Origin: Gemmatimonadales bacterium
GTDB lineage: Bacteria; Gemmatimonadota; Gemmatimonadetes; Longimicrobiales; Gaopeijiaceae
DNA: 64,000 nucleotides
Direction of reading: 5' to 3'
NCBI GenBank assembly: GCA_007695195.1
Contig: REEG01000251.1
Location: forward strand, 1-64,000
Part shown: positions 27,931 to 37,005 of the stretch, in pieces
Layout of the letters: each line of letters begins with the position of its first letter
Position numbering within the stretch: the stretch's first letter is position 1
The notes under the pieces: generated by a model
What the model was told of the DNA's origin: nothing
The model's input: only the letters and a program-made list of their open reading frames with translations
Databases searched by the model: none
Position numbers and translations under genes: made by a program

Positions 27931-28395
27931 ATGAAGATCTGGATTGATGCCGACGCCGCCCCCCGGGACGTGAAGGAGATCGTCTTCCGGGCCGCCAAAC
28001 GACTGGAGATCGACACCATCCTGGTGGCGAACCAGCGTTTGGCCCTTCCCCTCAACAACGCGTTCGTCCGGCAGGTGCAGGTGCGGGACGGCGCCGATGT
28101 GGCCGACCGCCACATCGCCGAAGAGGCCCGGGAGGGAGATCTGGCCATCACCGCCGACATTCCCCTGGCCGCCATCCTGGTGGAGAAGGGGATCGTGGTC
28201 ATGGACCCCCGAGGGGAGGAGTACTCGGCAGAGAACGTGCGCCAGCGCCTCTCCATCCGGGACTTCATGGAGAGCCTGCGCGACCAGGGGGTGGATACGG
28301 GGGGACCGAAGGCCTACGGGGCAGGGGACAAGCGGGCCTTCGCCGCCACCTTCGACCGGCTCCTCACCGCCATGAGGCGAGACGCCGGCCTCTGA
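27931..28395 (+). CDS. YaiI/YqxD family (DUF188) protein
   Basis: The 154-residue protein begins with the family signature [15 protein letters not shown], an Asp-rich, PIN-like start. Other conserved blocks are [16 protein letters not shown] and the late [20 protein letters not shown]188 proteins are PIN-domain-like and suspected to be nucleases or RNA-binding; the function is not established. Its stop codon and the stop of the opposing helicase gene form the palindrome TGATCA with no gap, so the two transcripts converge exactly. Confidence 0.95.
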   Translation: MKIWIDADAAPRDVKEIVFRAAKRLEIDTILVANQRLALPLNNAFVRQVQVRDGADVADRHIAEEAREGDLAITADIPLAAILVEKGIVVMDPRGEEYSAENVRQRLSIRDFMESLRDQGVDTGGPKAYGAGDKRAFAATFDRLLTAMRRDAGL

Positions 28396-29766
28396 TCACC
28401 GCCGTCCGCCGCGACGCCGACGGCCACCGCCCTGCCCACCGCCCTGACCGCGACCGGACGACGAGCCGGACTCCTTGCCCTTGGAGGCTTCGGCCTCGGC
28501 CCGCCGGACCTCCTTTGCCTTCTGCCGTTCACGGGCCTTCTTCCGCTCTTCGCGAATGGCCTTGATGCGCTCGCCCATGGGAATCTCGAAGCGCTCCACC
28601 TCCCGGGCGCCATAGTCGAAGCCGTCCAGCATCCGCCGCTCGATTTTCCGGGACACCGCCCGTTCGATGGCCCGGAGTTCTCCCTCTTCTTCCGGTGACA
28701 CGAAGGTGTAGGCCTCGCCCGTGGCCCCGGCCCGAGCCGTACGACCCACCCGGTGGATGTAGTCCTCGGCCTGGGCGGGAACGTCGAAGTTCACCACGTG
28801 GTCCAGCGCCTCCACATCGATCCCCCGGGCCACGATGTCGGTGGCGCAGAGGACCCGGAAGCGGCCGTCTCGGAATCCCTGGAGCGCCTTGGTGCGCTGG
28901 GCCTGACTCCGGTTCCCGTGGATCCGGGATGCGGGAACCCCCGCCTTCTCCAGCACCTCGAAGAGGCGGTTCGCCCGGTGCTTGGTGCGGCAGAAGGCGA
29001 TGACGTTGCCGATCTCATCCCGGCGGAGGAGCTCCACCAGCAGGGCGGGCTTCCGGTGGGCGGGCACGGGGAAGATGGTCTGGGTGACCCCTGTGGCCGG
29101 CGCCTGCTTCCGCTCCACATCGATGCGCAGCGGGTCCCGGAGCAGTTCCCGGGAAAGCTGGACGATGGGGGGCGGCATGGTGGCCGAGACGAAGAGGGTC
29201 TGGCGCGGCGACGAGGGAAGGTGCCCCAGGACCCGCCGGATGTCCGGGAGAAACCCCATATCCAGCATGCGATCGGCTTCGTCCAGCACCAGGAACTCGA
29301 CCTGAGCGAGGCTGGCGTAGTCGTACTGGAGGTGATCCAGGAGTCGGCCTGGGGTGGCCACCAGCACGTCGACCCCCCGTCGGAAGGCCCGCTCCTGGGG
29401 GCCTATGGCGACGCCGCCGAAGATGGCCGCGCCTCGGAGTGGGAGATGCCGGGTCAGGGCGTCGAGCTCCGCCGCCACCTGCGCCGCCAACTCCCGGGTC
29501 GGGGTCAGGACCAGCGCCCGGGTCGTTCCGGCGGGTCGCTCCCGCAACCGCTGAAGCACCGGCAGGAGGAAGGCCACCGTCTTTCCGCTCCCCGTCATGG
29601 CGCATGCCAGGAGGTCGCGCCCCTGGATTCCGGGCACCACGGCTTGCTGCTGGATGGGGGTGGGGGCCTCGAACCCCATGTCTCCCAGCGCCCGAAGGAG
29701 TTCAGGAGCAAGGTCCATCTCCTGGAAGGTGTCAACGGCGGGGGCACTACTGGACGAACGGGTCAT
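28396..29766 (-). CDS. DEAD-box RNA helicase
   Basis: This is an ATP-dependent RNA unwinding enzyme of the RhlE/DeaD type, 456 residues. Visible motifs in order are the Q-motif (GFEAPTPIQQQAV), motif I AMTGSGKT, PTRELA, motif II DEAD, SAT, ARGIDVE and the terminal HRVGRTARAG. Motif I has Met where Gln is usual (A-Q-TGSGKT), a minor deviation. The C-terminal tail is lysine/arginine/glutamate-rich and ends in an RGG-like Gly/Arg tract (GQGGGQGGG, RRRRGGRR), typical of RNA-binding tails. ATG 29766 fits the family's start, and the 19 upstream codons are Pro-rich. It converges on yaiI without a gap. Confidence 0.96.
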   Translation of the reverse strand: MTRSSSSAPAVDTFQEMDLAPELLRALGDMGFEAPTPIQQQAVVPGIQGRDLLACAMTGSGKTVAFLLPVLQRLRERPAGTTRALVLTPTRELAAQVAAELDALTRHLPLRGAAIFGGVAIGPQERAFRRGVDVLVATPGRLLDHLQYDYASLAQVEFLVLDEADRMLDMGFLPDIRRVLGHLPSSPRQTLFVSATMPPPIVQLSRELLRDPLRIDVERKQAPATGVTQTIFPVPAHRKPALLVELLRRDEIGNVIAFCRTKHRANRLFEVLEKAGVPASRIHGNRSQAQRTKALQGFRDGRFRVLCATDIVARGIDVEALDHVVNFDVPAQAEDYIHRVGRTARAGATGEAYTFVSPEEEGELRAIERAVSRKIERRMLDGFDYGAREVERFEIPMGERIKAIREERKKARERQKAKEVRRAEAEASKGKESGSSSGRGQGGGQGGGRRRRGGRR

Positions 29767-29982
29767 GGGCAAACGCTTGGGTACTTGGGTAAAGGGGGCC
29801 GGGGCCACAGCCGGCCCGAGCAACCGAGGAAGATAACGGAAGGGAGGGTCCGTGTCCCCCCGGAAGTTCTATACTGCCGAACGGTCGATACTGAAGGCCT
29901 ATCCTGCGTGGGAAGCTCCACTGTACCGTGTGGGAGGCTCCACGTTGTCCAGAGGTCCCACCCTTGTTCCGGGAGAAGACCG

Positions 29983-30765
29983 GTGAACCCAGGGTCCCGC
30001 CCCCCGCTCTGGTCCGTCGTCGCCATGCACGCCGTGCCCGCCGTGGGGGTGCTCCTCTTCGGCTGGTCCATGGCCCTGGTCCTCCTCTTCTACTGGCTGG
30101 AGAACCTGGTTTCCGGGCTGATCTGGAACCGGGCCATCCGACGGCATCACGACCGGACCCGCATGCGGGGCCACTACCGGAACCAGCTGGGGATCTCGGC
30201 CAACGACACGCCCATCGAGTTCTTCCCCAGGGAATACCGGGCGGGCGCCCTCTTCTTCACAGCGATCCATGGGATCTTCATCGCCGTCTTCGCCTTCGGA
30301 CTCCTGGATGGGGCCGAACTCCTGGCGGAGTTGCCCTGGATCGCCGCCCTCATGGCCGCTTCCATCTTCCTGACCTGGGAAGAACTCCGGCCGGTGGTCC
30401 GGGACGTGGAGACCCGGTCGTTCCACTGGCTCCGAACCCATGCCTCCCGGAGCCTCTACCAGGTGTGGGCCATGCACATGGGGGTCGTTCTGGGCGGGGT
30501 CTCCCTGGCCATGGACGGGCGTGGCCTCCTCCTGGTCTTCCTCTTCATCGCCCTCCGCATCGTGGCCGATGTACTGAGGAATCGGCCCGCGCTCCCGGCG
30601 TCGGAGCGGCGTCCCCGGACCCTCTCCATCCACATCTGGGGCGACCCGGAGGAGGCGGCGGAGAGGAGGGCCCAGGAGCTGGAGAAATTTCGGCGGCAGG
30701 TGGCCGAGGACGAGTTGCCGAGGGCGCCGGCCGGGGGCGGCGAGGCGACGGAGGGAGCCCGCTAG
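29983..30765 (+). CDS. DUF6498-type integral membrane protein
   Basis: The protein has about 260 residues with five to six hydrophobic segments. The first pair contains LLFYWLENLVSGLIWN, an FYWLEN motif characteristic of DUF6498 proteins. A cytosolic, basic loop (RRHHDRTRMRG) follows, then further helices, and the C-terminal tail is soluble and charged. GTG 29983 is selected because GGGAG lies upstream and it precedes the first helix; the open frame runs far upstream without coding features. The function is unknown. Confidence 0.75.
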   Translation: MNPGSRPPLWSVVAMHAVPAVGVLLFGWSMALVLLFYWLENLVSGLIWNRAIRRHHDRTRMRGHYRNQLGISANDTPIEFFPREYRAGALFFTAIHGIFIAVFAFGLLDGAELLAELPWIAALMAASIFLTWEELRPVVRDVETRSFHWLRTHASRSLYQVWAMHMGVVLGGVSLAMDGRGLLLVFLFIALRIVADVLRNRPALPASERRPRTLSIHIWGDPEEAAERRAQELEKFRRQVAEDELPRAPAGGGEATEGAR

Positions 30766-30832
30766 GGAGCCACCAGCTTCCGGTCTTGCCGACCCATTCC
30801 GTACCGAACTCCGGGGGCGATGGGACCGGGCC

Positions 30833-31390
30833 TCAGTTCATGTTGGGATCGAAGGGGATCCGGGCCATGGTGTCGTAGGGTGGCCCCTTCCGCTTCAGGA
30901 TGTCGTGCCAGAGGCGGTGGGGTGCGTCGGTGAAGAGATCGTCCTCGGTGGGATCTTCCAGGATCCACGAGTCCGATTCCATCTCCGCCTCCAGTTGCCC
31001 GGGGCCCCAGCCGGCGTGCCCCAGGAAGACGCGGGCCCGGCGAATCACCGACCGCACCTCCCGGGGGATGTCGCCGGTGAGGAAGCCCACCGACCCCAGC
31101 ACCGGAATGTCCACAAACCCGGGCACGGGTAGATCCACCAGGAGCACCACCTGGTTCGTGGCCACAGGCCCACCTTCGAAGACGGGATCGTCGGACGGCA
31201 CGAGATCCGCCAGGGTCGGCACCGCCTCGTCCACGGTGGGCTCCAGGGGGCGGTTCAGGACCACCCCCACCGCCCCTTCCGGACCGTGCTCACCGATGAT
31301 GACCACGGTGTGGCGAAAGTTGGGGTCGTAGAGGCCGCCGCTGGAAACGAGTAAGCGGCCCTTCAGGTTGTCCGTGTCCACTCTTCCCAT
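30833..31390 (-). CDS. YqgE/AlgH family protein
   Basis: The 185-residue cytosolic protein has the AlgH/YqgE core: the start LKGRLLVSSGGLYDPNFRHTVV, then GAVGVVLNRPLEP and the GGPVATNQVVLLVD block, then FLGHAGWGPGQLEAEM. The family is widely conserved with no settled biochemical role; links to alginate regulation come only from Pseudomonas. Its start lies six bases after the stop of the S9 peptidase gene on the same strand, suggesting co-transcription. Confidence 0.95.
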   Translation of the reverse strand: MGRVDTDNLKGRLLVSSGGLYDPNFRHTVVIIGEHGPEGAVGVVLNRPLEPTVDEAVPTLADLVPSDDPVFEGGPVATNQVVLLVDLPVPGFVDIPVLGSVGFLTGDIPREVRSVIRRARVFLGHAGWGPGQLEAEMESDSWILEDPTEDDLFTDAPHRLWHDILKRKGPPYDTMARIPFDPNMN

Positions 31391-31396
31391 CGCCTC

Positions 31397-34147
31397 CTAT
31401 CGCCGCGAGCGATTCTGCTCCTGTTCCCGATTCAACTCCACAATGTCGGCGGACCAGCGGGTATCGCCCAGGAGATGGCGGGAAAAGTACTCGGCCCGCT
31501 GCCAGAACCAGTAGTCGCTCATGTTTCCGTAGCCGTGGCGCTGCCCCACGTAGACGAAGAAGTCGAAGCGCTTGTTGGCCCGGATGAGCGCCTCCGCCAT
31601 CCGGAAAGTGCCGGCGTGGTGGACGTTGTTGTCCACATCCCCGGTGGTGAGGAGCAGGTGCCCCTTGAGGTTGTGGGCCAGGTCCGAGTTCCGGTCGATG
31701 GAATACTCGAAGCTCACATTCCCCTCTTCGTCCGTCACCTCTTTGATGCCGTGGTGCTTCTCGGACCAGTTCTGGTTGTAGACGTCGTTGTTGTGATTCC
31801 CCGCCGAGGCCACCGCCACCTTGAAGAAGTCGGGATAGACCAGCATGGCCGCCGTGGACATGAAGCCGCCCCCGGAGTGGCCGTAGATTCCCACCCGCTC
31901 GATGTCGATGAAGGAGTGGCGGTCGGCGAGTTGCTCGATGGCCACCTTCTTGTCGGCCAGGCCGTAGTCCCTGAGGTTCCCGTACCCGTAGTTGTGGTAC
32001 CACTTGGAGCGGTCCGGGTGTCCCCCCCGGTTCCCCACCGTGATGACGATCATCCCCAGCTGCGCCATCGCCTGCTCGGTTGCGTTGGTGGAGAAGGACT
32101 TGGAAACCGACTCGGTCTGGGGTCCGGGGTACACATAGGCCACAATGGGATAGACCTTCTCCGGGTCGAAGTCGTAGGGACGGTACATGACTCCATAGAG
32201 GTCGGTGACCCCGTCCGCCGCCTTCACATGATAGGGCTCCGGGAACTGGTATCCCGCCGCCAGGAGCTGGGAGAAGTCCGACTCTTCCAGCGCCAGGACC
32301 CGGCGGCCGGAAGCGTCGTGGAGGTCGGCGGCGGGGACGGTGTTCACCCGGGAATAGTTGTTCACGAAGTACCGGGTGGACGGGGACAGGCTCACCCGGT
32401 GGTCGAAGTCACCGGGGTTCAGGAGTTCGAGCCCCTCCCCATTCAAGCGGACCCGGTAGAGGTGCTGGTAGTAGGGGTCCTCGCCCTCTTCCCGGGCGTT
32501 CCCCCGGAAGTAGACCCACCCCCGCTCCTCATCCACATCCACCACGCCCCCGATGTGCCAGGGGCCCCGGGTCAGGCGGGCCACCTCGGAGCCGTCGGGA
32601 GCGATGCGGTAGAGGTGGGCCCAGCCGTCCCGCTCCGACCACCAGATGAGGTCCCCGCCGGCCAGCCGTCGGGGCGTCTGGTGCTCCACATAGGTATTCA
32701 GACGCTCTTCGATGACCACCTCCACCTGGCCGGTAGCGGGGTCGGCACGCATCACGTCGACCCGGTGCTGGTTCCGGCTCCGGCGCCAGAAGTAGAGCTG
32801 GTCGGCTTCGTCGGAGAGCCAGCGGGCTCCCGGCGGATCTTCCGGAGTCCGGTCCCGGGGAGCCGGCGCGCTGAAGAGGCCCATACGCTGGTCCGTCCAC
32901 GGGTCGTCGTCGATCCGGCGCATTTCCCGGGATTCCATATCGAAGACCAGAACCTCGGACTGGCTCACCTTTTCGTCCCCCGCCATTTCATAGCGGTAGG
33001 ACTCAAGCTGAGGCCGGTCATTCCCCGCCACATGGACCACCCAGAGGTCCCCCACCTCACGGCGGTCCAGGCGGCTCAGGGCGAACCAGCGGCCATCGTG
33101 GGACCAGGTGATCCCGGCGGACTGACGCTTCTCGTGCTCCTTGCGGGTCTCTTCGTCGTGGCGGCCGCGTCCGGGATTGCCGTAGCTGTAGTGCTGCTCC
33201 CCATCGGTGGTGAGCTGGATCTCTTCAACCTCCACCTCCTCCTCGGCCTCCTCGGCTTCGCTCCCCGACAGCCCCCGGCGAGCGTCCACGATCTTCATGT
33301 AGTCATCGTAGGAGATCATCCACAGGTTGAAGGTCCGGCTGAAGACCACCCACTCCCGGTCCGGTGAGACGCTGGCCCAGCTCGGGTGCCGGTCCGGCGC
33401 CTCGTAATCGTCCAGCTCCCGGAGTTCGCCGGTGCGGGTGTCGTAGTGGAAGTAGTGGACCTTCCGGCGGGTGCGGGTGGTGGGACGGGTGGTCTCCTCT
33501 TCCTGCTCCTCTTCCCGGTCCATCTCCTGCTCCTGCCGGCGACGCACCTCCACCTCCTCCTCCTGTGACGACTGTACCTCGAACTCCACGATGTGCTCGT
33601 CAATGAAGCGGAGGTTCCGGACCGGGATGTTCTGACCGTCCCACGGGTCCCGGGTGATGCGGGTGAGCTCGGCCGCCAGCTCGTCGTTGTCGAAGAGGGG
33701 CGTGCGGGTGCCCCGGGCCGGATCCACCAGCATCCAGCGGGTGCCCTCCGACGAGCGCCACTCGTACCAGAACCGGTCGGTGCCGGGGATCCAGTTGGGG
33801 TTCACCGAGGTGGAGTACACCAGATCCCGGATGCGGTACGGGGCGAAGCGGGCGGCGAGCTGGTAGTTGGCCGACCCTTCTCCCCCCACCCACCCGGGTA
33901 CCGGCGCCTGGGGCGCCCGGAGGTCCGACGGCATCTGGGCGCCGGCCTCCGGTACCGCCAGGGAGGCGGCCATGGATGCCGCCAGCGCCAGGGTGGTGAC
34001 GAGAGCGGCCCGGGCCGACCCCCTGGACCGGACCGCCCCCCTTGGACGGGGGCCAGGACCGGATCCGGATCGGCGCACCGGGCCGGCGTGGGGGCGGGGA
34101 GAAGGGAGGGTGGCGGAGGTCGCGGGCGTCGATGACATGGCGGGCAT
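31397..34147 (-). CDS. Exported S9-family prolyl oligopeptidase (DPP-IV-like)
   Basis: The protein has about 916 residues. A long N-terminal basic region leads to a signal helix (ALVTTLALAASMAASLAV, cleavage after AGAQ). An eight-bladed propeller (DPPIV_N) contains DRREVGDLWVVHVAG and many WSxDGRW blades. The catalytic domain has the nucleophile in YGHSGGGFMST, Asp in TGDVDNNVH and His in QRHGYG, so the triad is complete. It removes dipeptides from peptides in the periplasm. The propeller carries a highly acidic insert (EEQEEETTRP and EEAEEEVEVEE). The start is uncertain: ATGs at 34147 and 34138 lack clear ribosome sites, and the frame is open to 34276. Confidence 0.93.
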   Translation of the reverse strand: MPAMSSTPATSATLPSPRPHAGPVRRSGSGPGPRPRGAVRSRGSARAALVTTLALAASMAASLAVPEAGAQMPSDLRAPQAPVPGWVGGEGSANYQLAARFAPYRIRDLVYSTSVNPNWIPGTDRFWYEWRSSEGTRWMLVDPARGTRTPLFDNDELAAELTRITRDPWDGQNIPVRNLRFIDEHIVEFEVQSSQEEEVEVRRRQEQEMDREEEQEEETTRPTTRTRRKVHYFHYDTRTGELRELDDYEAPDRHPSWASVSPDREWVVFSRTFNLWMISYDDYMKIVDARRGLSGSEAEEAEEEVEVEEIQLTTDGEQHYSYGNPGRGRHDEETRKEHEKRQSAGITWSHDGRWFALSRLDRREVGDLWVVHVAGNDRPQLESYRYEMAGDEKVSQSEVLVFDMESREMRRIDDDPWTDQRMGLFSAPAPRDRTPEDPPGARWLSDEADQLYFWRRSRNQHRVDVMRADPATGQVEVVIEERLNTYVEHQTPRRLAGGDLIWWSERDGWAHLYRIAPDGSEVARLTRGPWHIGGVVDVDEERGWVYFRGNAREEGEDPYYQHLYRVRLNGEGLELLNPGDFDHRVSLSPSTRYFVNNYSRVNTVPAADLHDASGRRVLALEESDFSQLLAAGYQFPEPYHVKAADGVTDLYGVMYRPYDFDPEKVYPIVAYVYPGPQTESVSKSFSTNATEQAMAQLGMIVITVGNRGGHPDRSKWYHNYGYGNLRDYGLADKKVAIEQLADRHSFIDIERVGIYGHSGGGFMSTAAMLVYPDFFKVAVASAGNHNNDVYNQNWSEKHHGIKEVTDEEGNVSFEYSIDRNSDLAHNLKGHLLLTTGDVDNNVHHAGTFRMAEALIRANKRFDFFVYVGQRHGYGNMSDYWFWQRAEYFSRHLLGDTRWSADIVELNREQEQNRSRR

Positions 34148-34385
34148 CAGGAGGATCCAGGGGTGGACGTCGGTACCGGATAGGACCGGACCGGGGCGTG
34201 CGTCGGTGATTGCGAGAGGATCTGTAGCACTGGAAGCAATGGACGAAGGCGATGAAGCCTCCCCACAAGGCGGCATCCGAGCCGGTCAGGCAAGGGGCTG
34301 GGGGGACCCTGCTCCTCTACCGCTCTGTAAGGAGAGTGAGTACGTCTTCTCAGTCCGGCTTCCCTGGTCAGCGAGATCGCCTTCC

Positions 34386-35609
34386 ATGCCCCTCCGCTCC
34401 GGCCTCGTTCAGCATCGTCCTCTTCCTTCCCTCTTCTCCTTCCCTCTGGCGGTGGTGGTGGCTGCAGGGGTGTCGGCCTGCGGGGAGTCACCGCCGGTCG
34501 GGGTCCAGTCGCTTCAGGTGGATACCCTGGCCTCGGGGGTCGTCCGGGTCACGAGTCCGGAGCGGGGGGCCTGGGAAGTCGACGAGCGGACCGGGGGCTG
34601 GACCCTGGTTGAAGAACTCCGCATCGGCGGGGATCGACCGGGACCGGACCTCTTCGGAAACATCGTGGCCCTGGAGGCCACCGCCGACGGTCGGATCCTG
34701 GTGCTGGAGAGTCAGGCGGCCGAACTTCGCGTCTTCGACGCCGACGGCACCCACCTCCGGACCCTGGGTGGGCCGGGAGAAGGACCGGGGGAGCTGGGGC
34801 GAGCCTCGGGGATGGCCCTCCACCCCGATGACGGCTCCCTCTGGGTGGCCAGTCCGAACCGTTTCACGGTCTTTGAGGACGACGGCTCACTCCGGGCGAC
34901 CCACCCCAGGAACCTGGGCTTCTTTCAGTTTCCGTGGGCGGGTGGGATCGGGGCCGATGGACGCCTCTATGATGTGGTGACTCCAGGGGAGTTCACCCGG
35001 CTTTCGGATTCCTTCGAACCGGATGGGGGATTCCGGATCCCGGAGGTGGAAGGAAGCGAGCCGGTGCGGATCACCGGATCCGACGGGACACCCATCGCCT
35101 CCATCACCCCTTGGTTCGCACCCCGGTTGCACTGGAGCTGGGACGGTGGGGACCATCTGTGGCTCGCCTTCAGCGACGGAATGACCTTCTTCCAGACCAC
35201 CATGGAGGGTGACACCACCCGGATCCTGACCCGGTCCCATACCCCGGTCCCCGTATCTGCCGCCGAGGCGTCCGCCGTAGGCCTGGACATGGGCGCCGCA
35301 ACCGGGCAGTTCGGGCCAAACGTGCGCATCGAAGGGGATCTGGTGGGTGGTGACACGAAGCCGGCCTTCAATGGATTTCTGGTGGATGAGGTGGGGCGCC
35401 TATGGGTCGACCCCGCCCGGGCTGAGGGGGGCCCGCGCTCGGTGGAGGTCTGGAGCGCGGACGGTGCCTTCCTGGGTGCCATTCCCGTGGAGGGGGGCTT
35501 CGCCATGGTGTCCCCTCGACCCGTGATCCGGGACCGGCACCTCTACGCGGTGGTCCGCGATGAGCTGGGAGTCCCTTTCGTGGTGCGATACCGCGTGGAG
35601 GGGATGTGA
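34386..35609 (+). CDS. Exported six-bladed beta-propeller lipoprotein
   Basis: The 407-residue protein has an N-terminal hydrophobic segment ending in a lipobox (VSACGES). Blade motifs of the NHL/6-bladed type recur: ADGRILVLESQAAELRVFDADG, then LGGPGEGPGELG (a signature of 6-bladed propellers in this group) and SLWVASPNRFTVFED. It probably binds a ligand or protein at the cell surface; no enzyme motifs are seen. The stop codon overlaps the start of the esterase gene (TGATG), so the two are coupled. Confidence 0.88.
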   Translation: MPLRSGLVQHRPLPSLFSFPLAVVVAAGVSACGESPPVGVQSLQVDTLASGVVRVTSPERGAWEVDERTGGWTLVEELRIGGDRPGPDLFGNIVALEATADGRILVLESQAAELRVFDADGTHLRTLGGPGEGPGELGRASGMALHPDDGSLWVASPNRFTVFEDDGSLRATHPRNLGFFQFPWAGGIGADGRLYDVVTPGEFTRLSDSFEPDGGFRIPEVEGSEPVRITGSDGTPIASITPWFAPRLHWSWDGGDHLWLAFSDGMTFFQTTMEGDTTRILTRSHTPVPVSAAEASAVGLDMGAATGQFGPNVRIEGDLVGGDTKPAFNGFLVDEVGRLWVDPARAEGGPRSVEVWSADGAFLGAIPVEGGFAMVSPRPVIRDRHLYAVVRDELGVPFVVRYRVEGM

Positions 35610-36667
35610 TGGGGCGGAGTGGGCTGGTGAGGCTGGGGGTCGCGCTGGTGGTGGTCCTGGGGCTCAGTGCACCGACGGGATGCGCCGGGGAGGGGCTTCG
35701 GGTGAACGAGCCGGAAGAGCTCGATGGCTCGGGCGAACCTCTGCCGGCGGGCGGGCACGAGGTACGGGTGTGGCACGACGGGATGGACCGCTACGCTCTG
35801 GTGCGCATCCCACCGGCCGCGGAGGGCGCCGGCGCGCCGCTCCCCCTTGTGTTGGCCTTCCATGGCGGAAGCGGGAATGCCGAGCAATTCCGACGGACCA
35901 ATGGTCTGGAGGCCCTGGCGGTTTCGGAGGGGTTCATTCTTGTGCATCCGCAGGGGATCGGGCTCCTGGATGCCCGGATCGGCCGGCTGGGAACGTGGAA
36001 CGTGGGGTTCTGCTGCGGGAGGGCAGGGGACCTTGGGGTGGATGACGTGGGATTCGTGGAGCGGCTCCTGGACGAACTGGAGCGACGGACGCCTGTGGAC
36101 CGGTCCAGGGTTTTCGCCACCGGCCACTCCAACGGGGGGATGCTGAGCTTCCGTCTGGCGGAACAGCTACCTGAACGGATCCGCGGTATCGCTCCCGTGG
36201 GAGGAGCGGCCCTGCCGGAAGAGCCCCCGGCGCAGCCCGTTGCCCTCCTCCACATCCATAGCCGAGATGATCCCCGGGCGCTCTATGAAGGAGGGCTTGG
36301 GCCGCCCTTCCCCCTGACGGGCCGGCGGGTTCAGCACCCATCCGTTCCCCAGGTCCTGGACCGCTGGCTCGAGGCCAACGAGTGTGAGGGCGACCCGGCT
36401 GTGCTGGAGACCCGGACCGCTCCCCCGCCCCAGCCCACCGACCCCACCGAGGGGGCCGACGCCCCCGACGCTCCCGACCACGAGGCGGAACTCCTGGCCT
36501 GGCCCGGCTGCCGGGATGGCCATCCCGTGCGCCATTGGCGTCTGACCGGGGCCGGACACGGGTGGCCGGGCGACGTGGTACCCAACCCCCTCTCCGACGT
36601 GATGGGAACCCCCAGCACCGTCATCCACGCCGCCACCGAGATCTGGGACTTCTTTCGGGAGTTCTGA
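35609..36667 (+). CDS. Exported alpha/beta-hydrolase, esterase/depolymerase (LpqC-type)
   Basis: The 352-residue protein begins with a signal or lipobox-like segment (LSAPTGC). The alpha/beta-hydrolase elements are an oxyanion loop FHGGSGNAEQF, the nucleophile GHSNGGML, Asp in HSRDDP and His in GAGHGWPG. The GFCCG motif between them is typical of polyhydroxybutyrate depolymerase/feruloyl esterase relatives. It would hydrolyse esters outside the cytosol. The ATG at 35609 overlaps the previous stop and has GGAGGGG upstream. The protein has an unusual Asp/Pro/Ala-rich linker (PPPQPTDPTEGADAPDAPDH) before the last catalytic residue. Confidence 0.9.
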   Translation: MGRSGLVRLGVALVVVLGLSAPTGCAGEGLRVNEPEELDGSGEPLPAGGHEVRVWHDGMDRYALVRIPPAAEGAGAPLPLVLAFHGGSGNAEQFRRTNGLEALAVSEGFILVHPQGIGLLDARIGRLGTWNVGFCCGRAGDLGVDDVGFVERLLDELERRTPVDRSRVFATGHSNGGMLSFRLAEQLPERIRGIAPVGGAALPEEPPAQPVALLHIHSRDDPRALYEGGLGPPFPLTGRRVQHPSVPQVLDRWLEANECEGDPAVLETRTAPPPQPTDPTEGADAPDAPDHEAELLAWPGCRDGHPVRHWRLTGAGHGWPGDVVPNPLSDVMGTPSTVIHAATEIWDFFREF

Positions 36668-36732
36668 CCAGCGGGGCCTGAAGCGAAACGGCCCCGGGCG
36701 CGCATGCCCACTTGGCTTCTTCGCCTTGACCA

Positions 36733-36748
36733 ATCAACATTGGTTGAT
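36733..36748. promoter_or_regulatory. ArsR-type operator, upstream copy
   Basis: ATCAACATTGGTTGAT has perfect arms ATCAAC/GTTGAT. It fits ATCAA-N6-TTGAT, the dyad class bound by ArsR/SmtB repressors, and sits 270 bases upstream of arsM. Confidence 0.65.
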
Positions 36749-36834
36749 ATGAACCCTGTGAGGGCCGTATTCGAACGAAAGTCTTCACTCAGTTGCCCTT
36801 GCGGGCGCCGCGATGGATGCCCCGTCTCTCCACT

Positions 36835-36954
36835 ATGCCGACATCAACCACTCCGTCCCATGCCGACCTCATTCTCCGGCGACTCCAGGCCCTGGCCGAG
36901 GTCAGGGGCTACCTGGGAGAGGTGGTAGCCCGTTCCGGGTGCTGCAACCGGTAG
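36835..36954 (+). CDS. Possible 39-residue Cys-Cys-ended peptide in the ars leader
   Basis: An open frame from ATG 36835 (or 36817) to TAG 36954 encodes a short amphipathic helix (LILRRLQALAEVRGYLGEVVARSG) followed by CCNR. Third-position GC and residue order look like genuine coding. It lies between two ArsR-type operators, and a terminal Cys-Cys pair could bind As(III). Against it, no good ribosome site precedes either ATG and no family is recognised. It might instead be a truncated regulator fragment. Confidence 0.35.
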   Translation: MPTSTTPSHADLILRRLQALAEVRGYLGEVVARSGCCNR

Positions 36955-36975
36955 CCCTCTCCTTTTCGCCCGTTC

Positions 36976-36991
36976 ATCAATCAGATTTGAT
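36976..36991. promoter_or_regulatory. ArsR-type operator, arsM-proximal copy
   Basis: ATCAATCAGATTTGAT has arms ATCAA/TTGAT with six bases between, the same spacing as the upstream copy. It ends 14 bases before the arsM start codon. Binding of an ArsR-type repressor here would block arsM expression until arsenite is present. Confidence 0.7.
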
Positions 36992-37005
36992 ATGGAGATC
37001 GACCC

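Larger units (their letters stand above)
36668..37005 (+). other. arsM leader region with two ArsR-type operators and a small open frame
   Basis: About 340 bases separate the esterase and arsM. They contain two ATCAA-N6-TTGAT dyads (36733-36748 and 36976-36991) and a 39-codon open frame between them. No arsR gene is present here, so the repressor would be encoded elsewhere. Confidence 0.65.

Noticed and set aside
29865-29900. TATACT as a promoter -10 box before the DUF6498 gene
   Set aside because: No matching -35 element occurs at a 16-18 base distance.
36673-36695. Hairpin GGGGCC/GGCCCC after the esterase stop as a terminator
   Set aside because: The stem is only six bases with an 11-base loop and no T-run follows.
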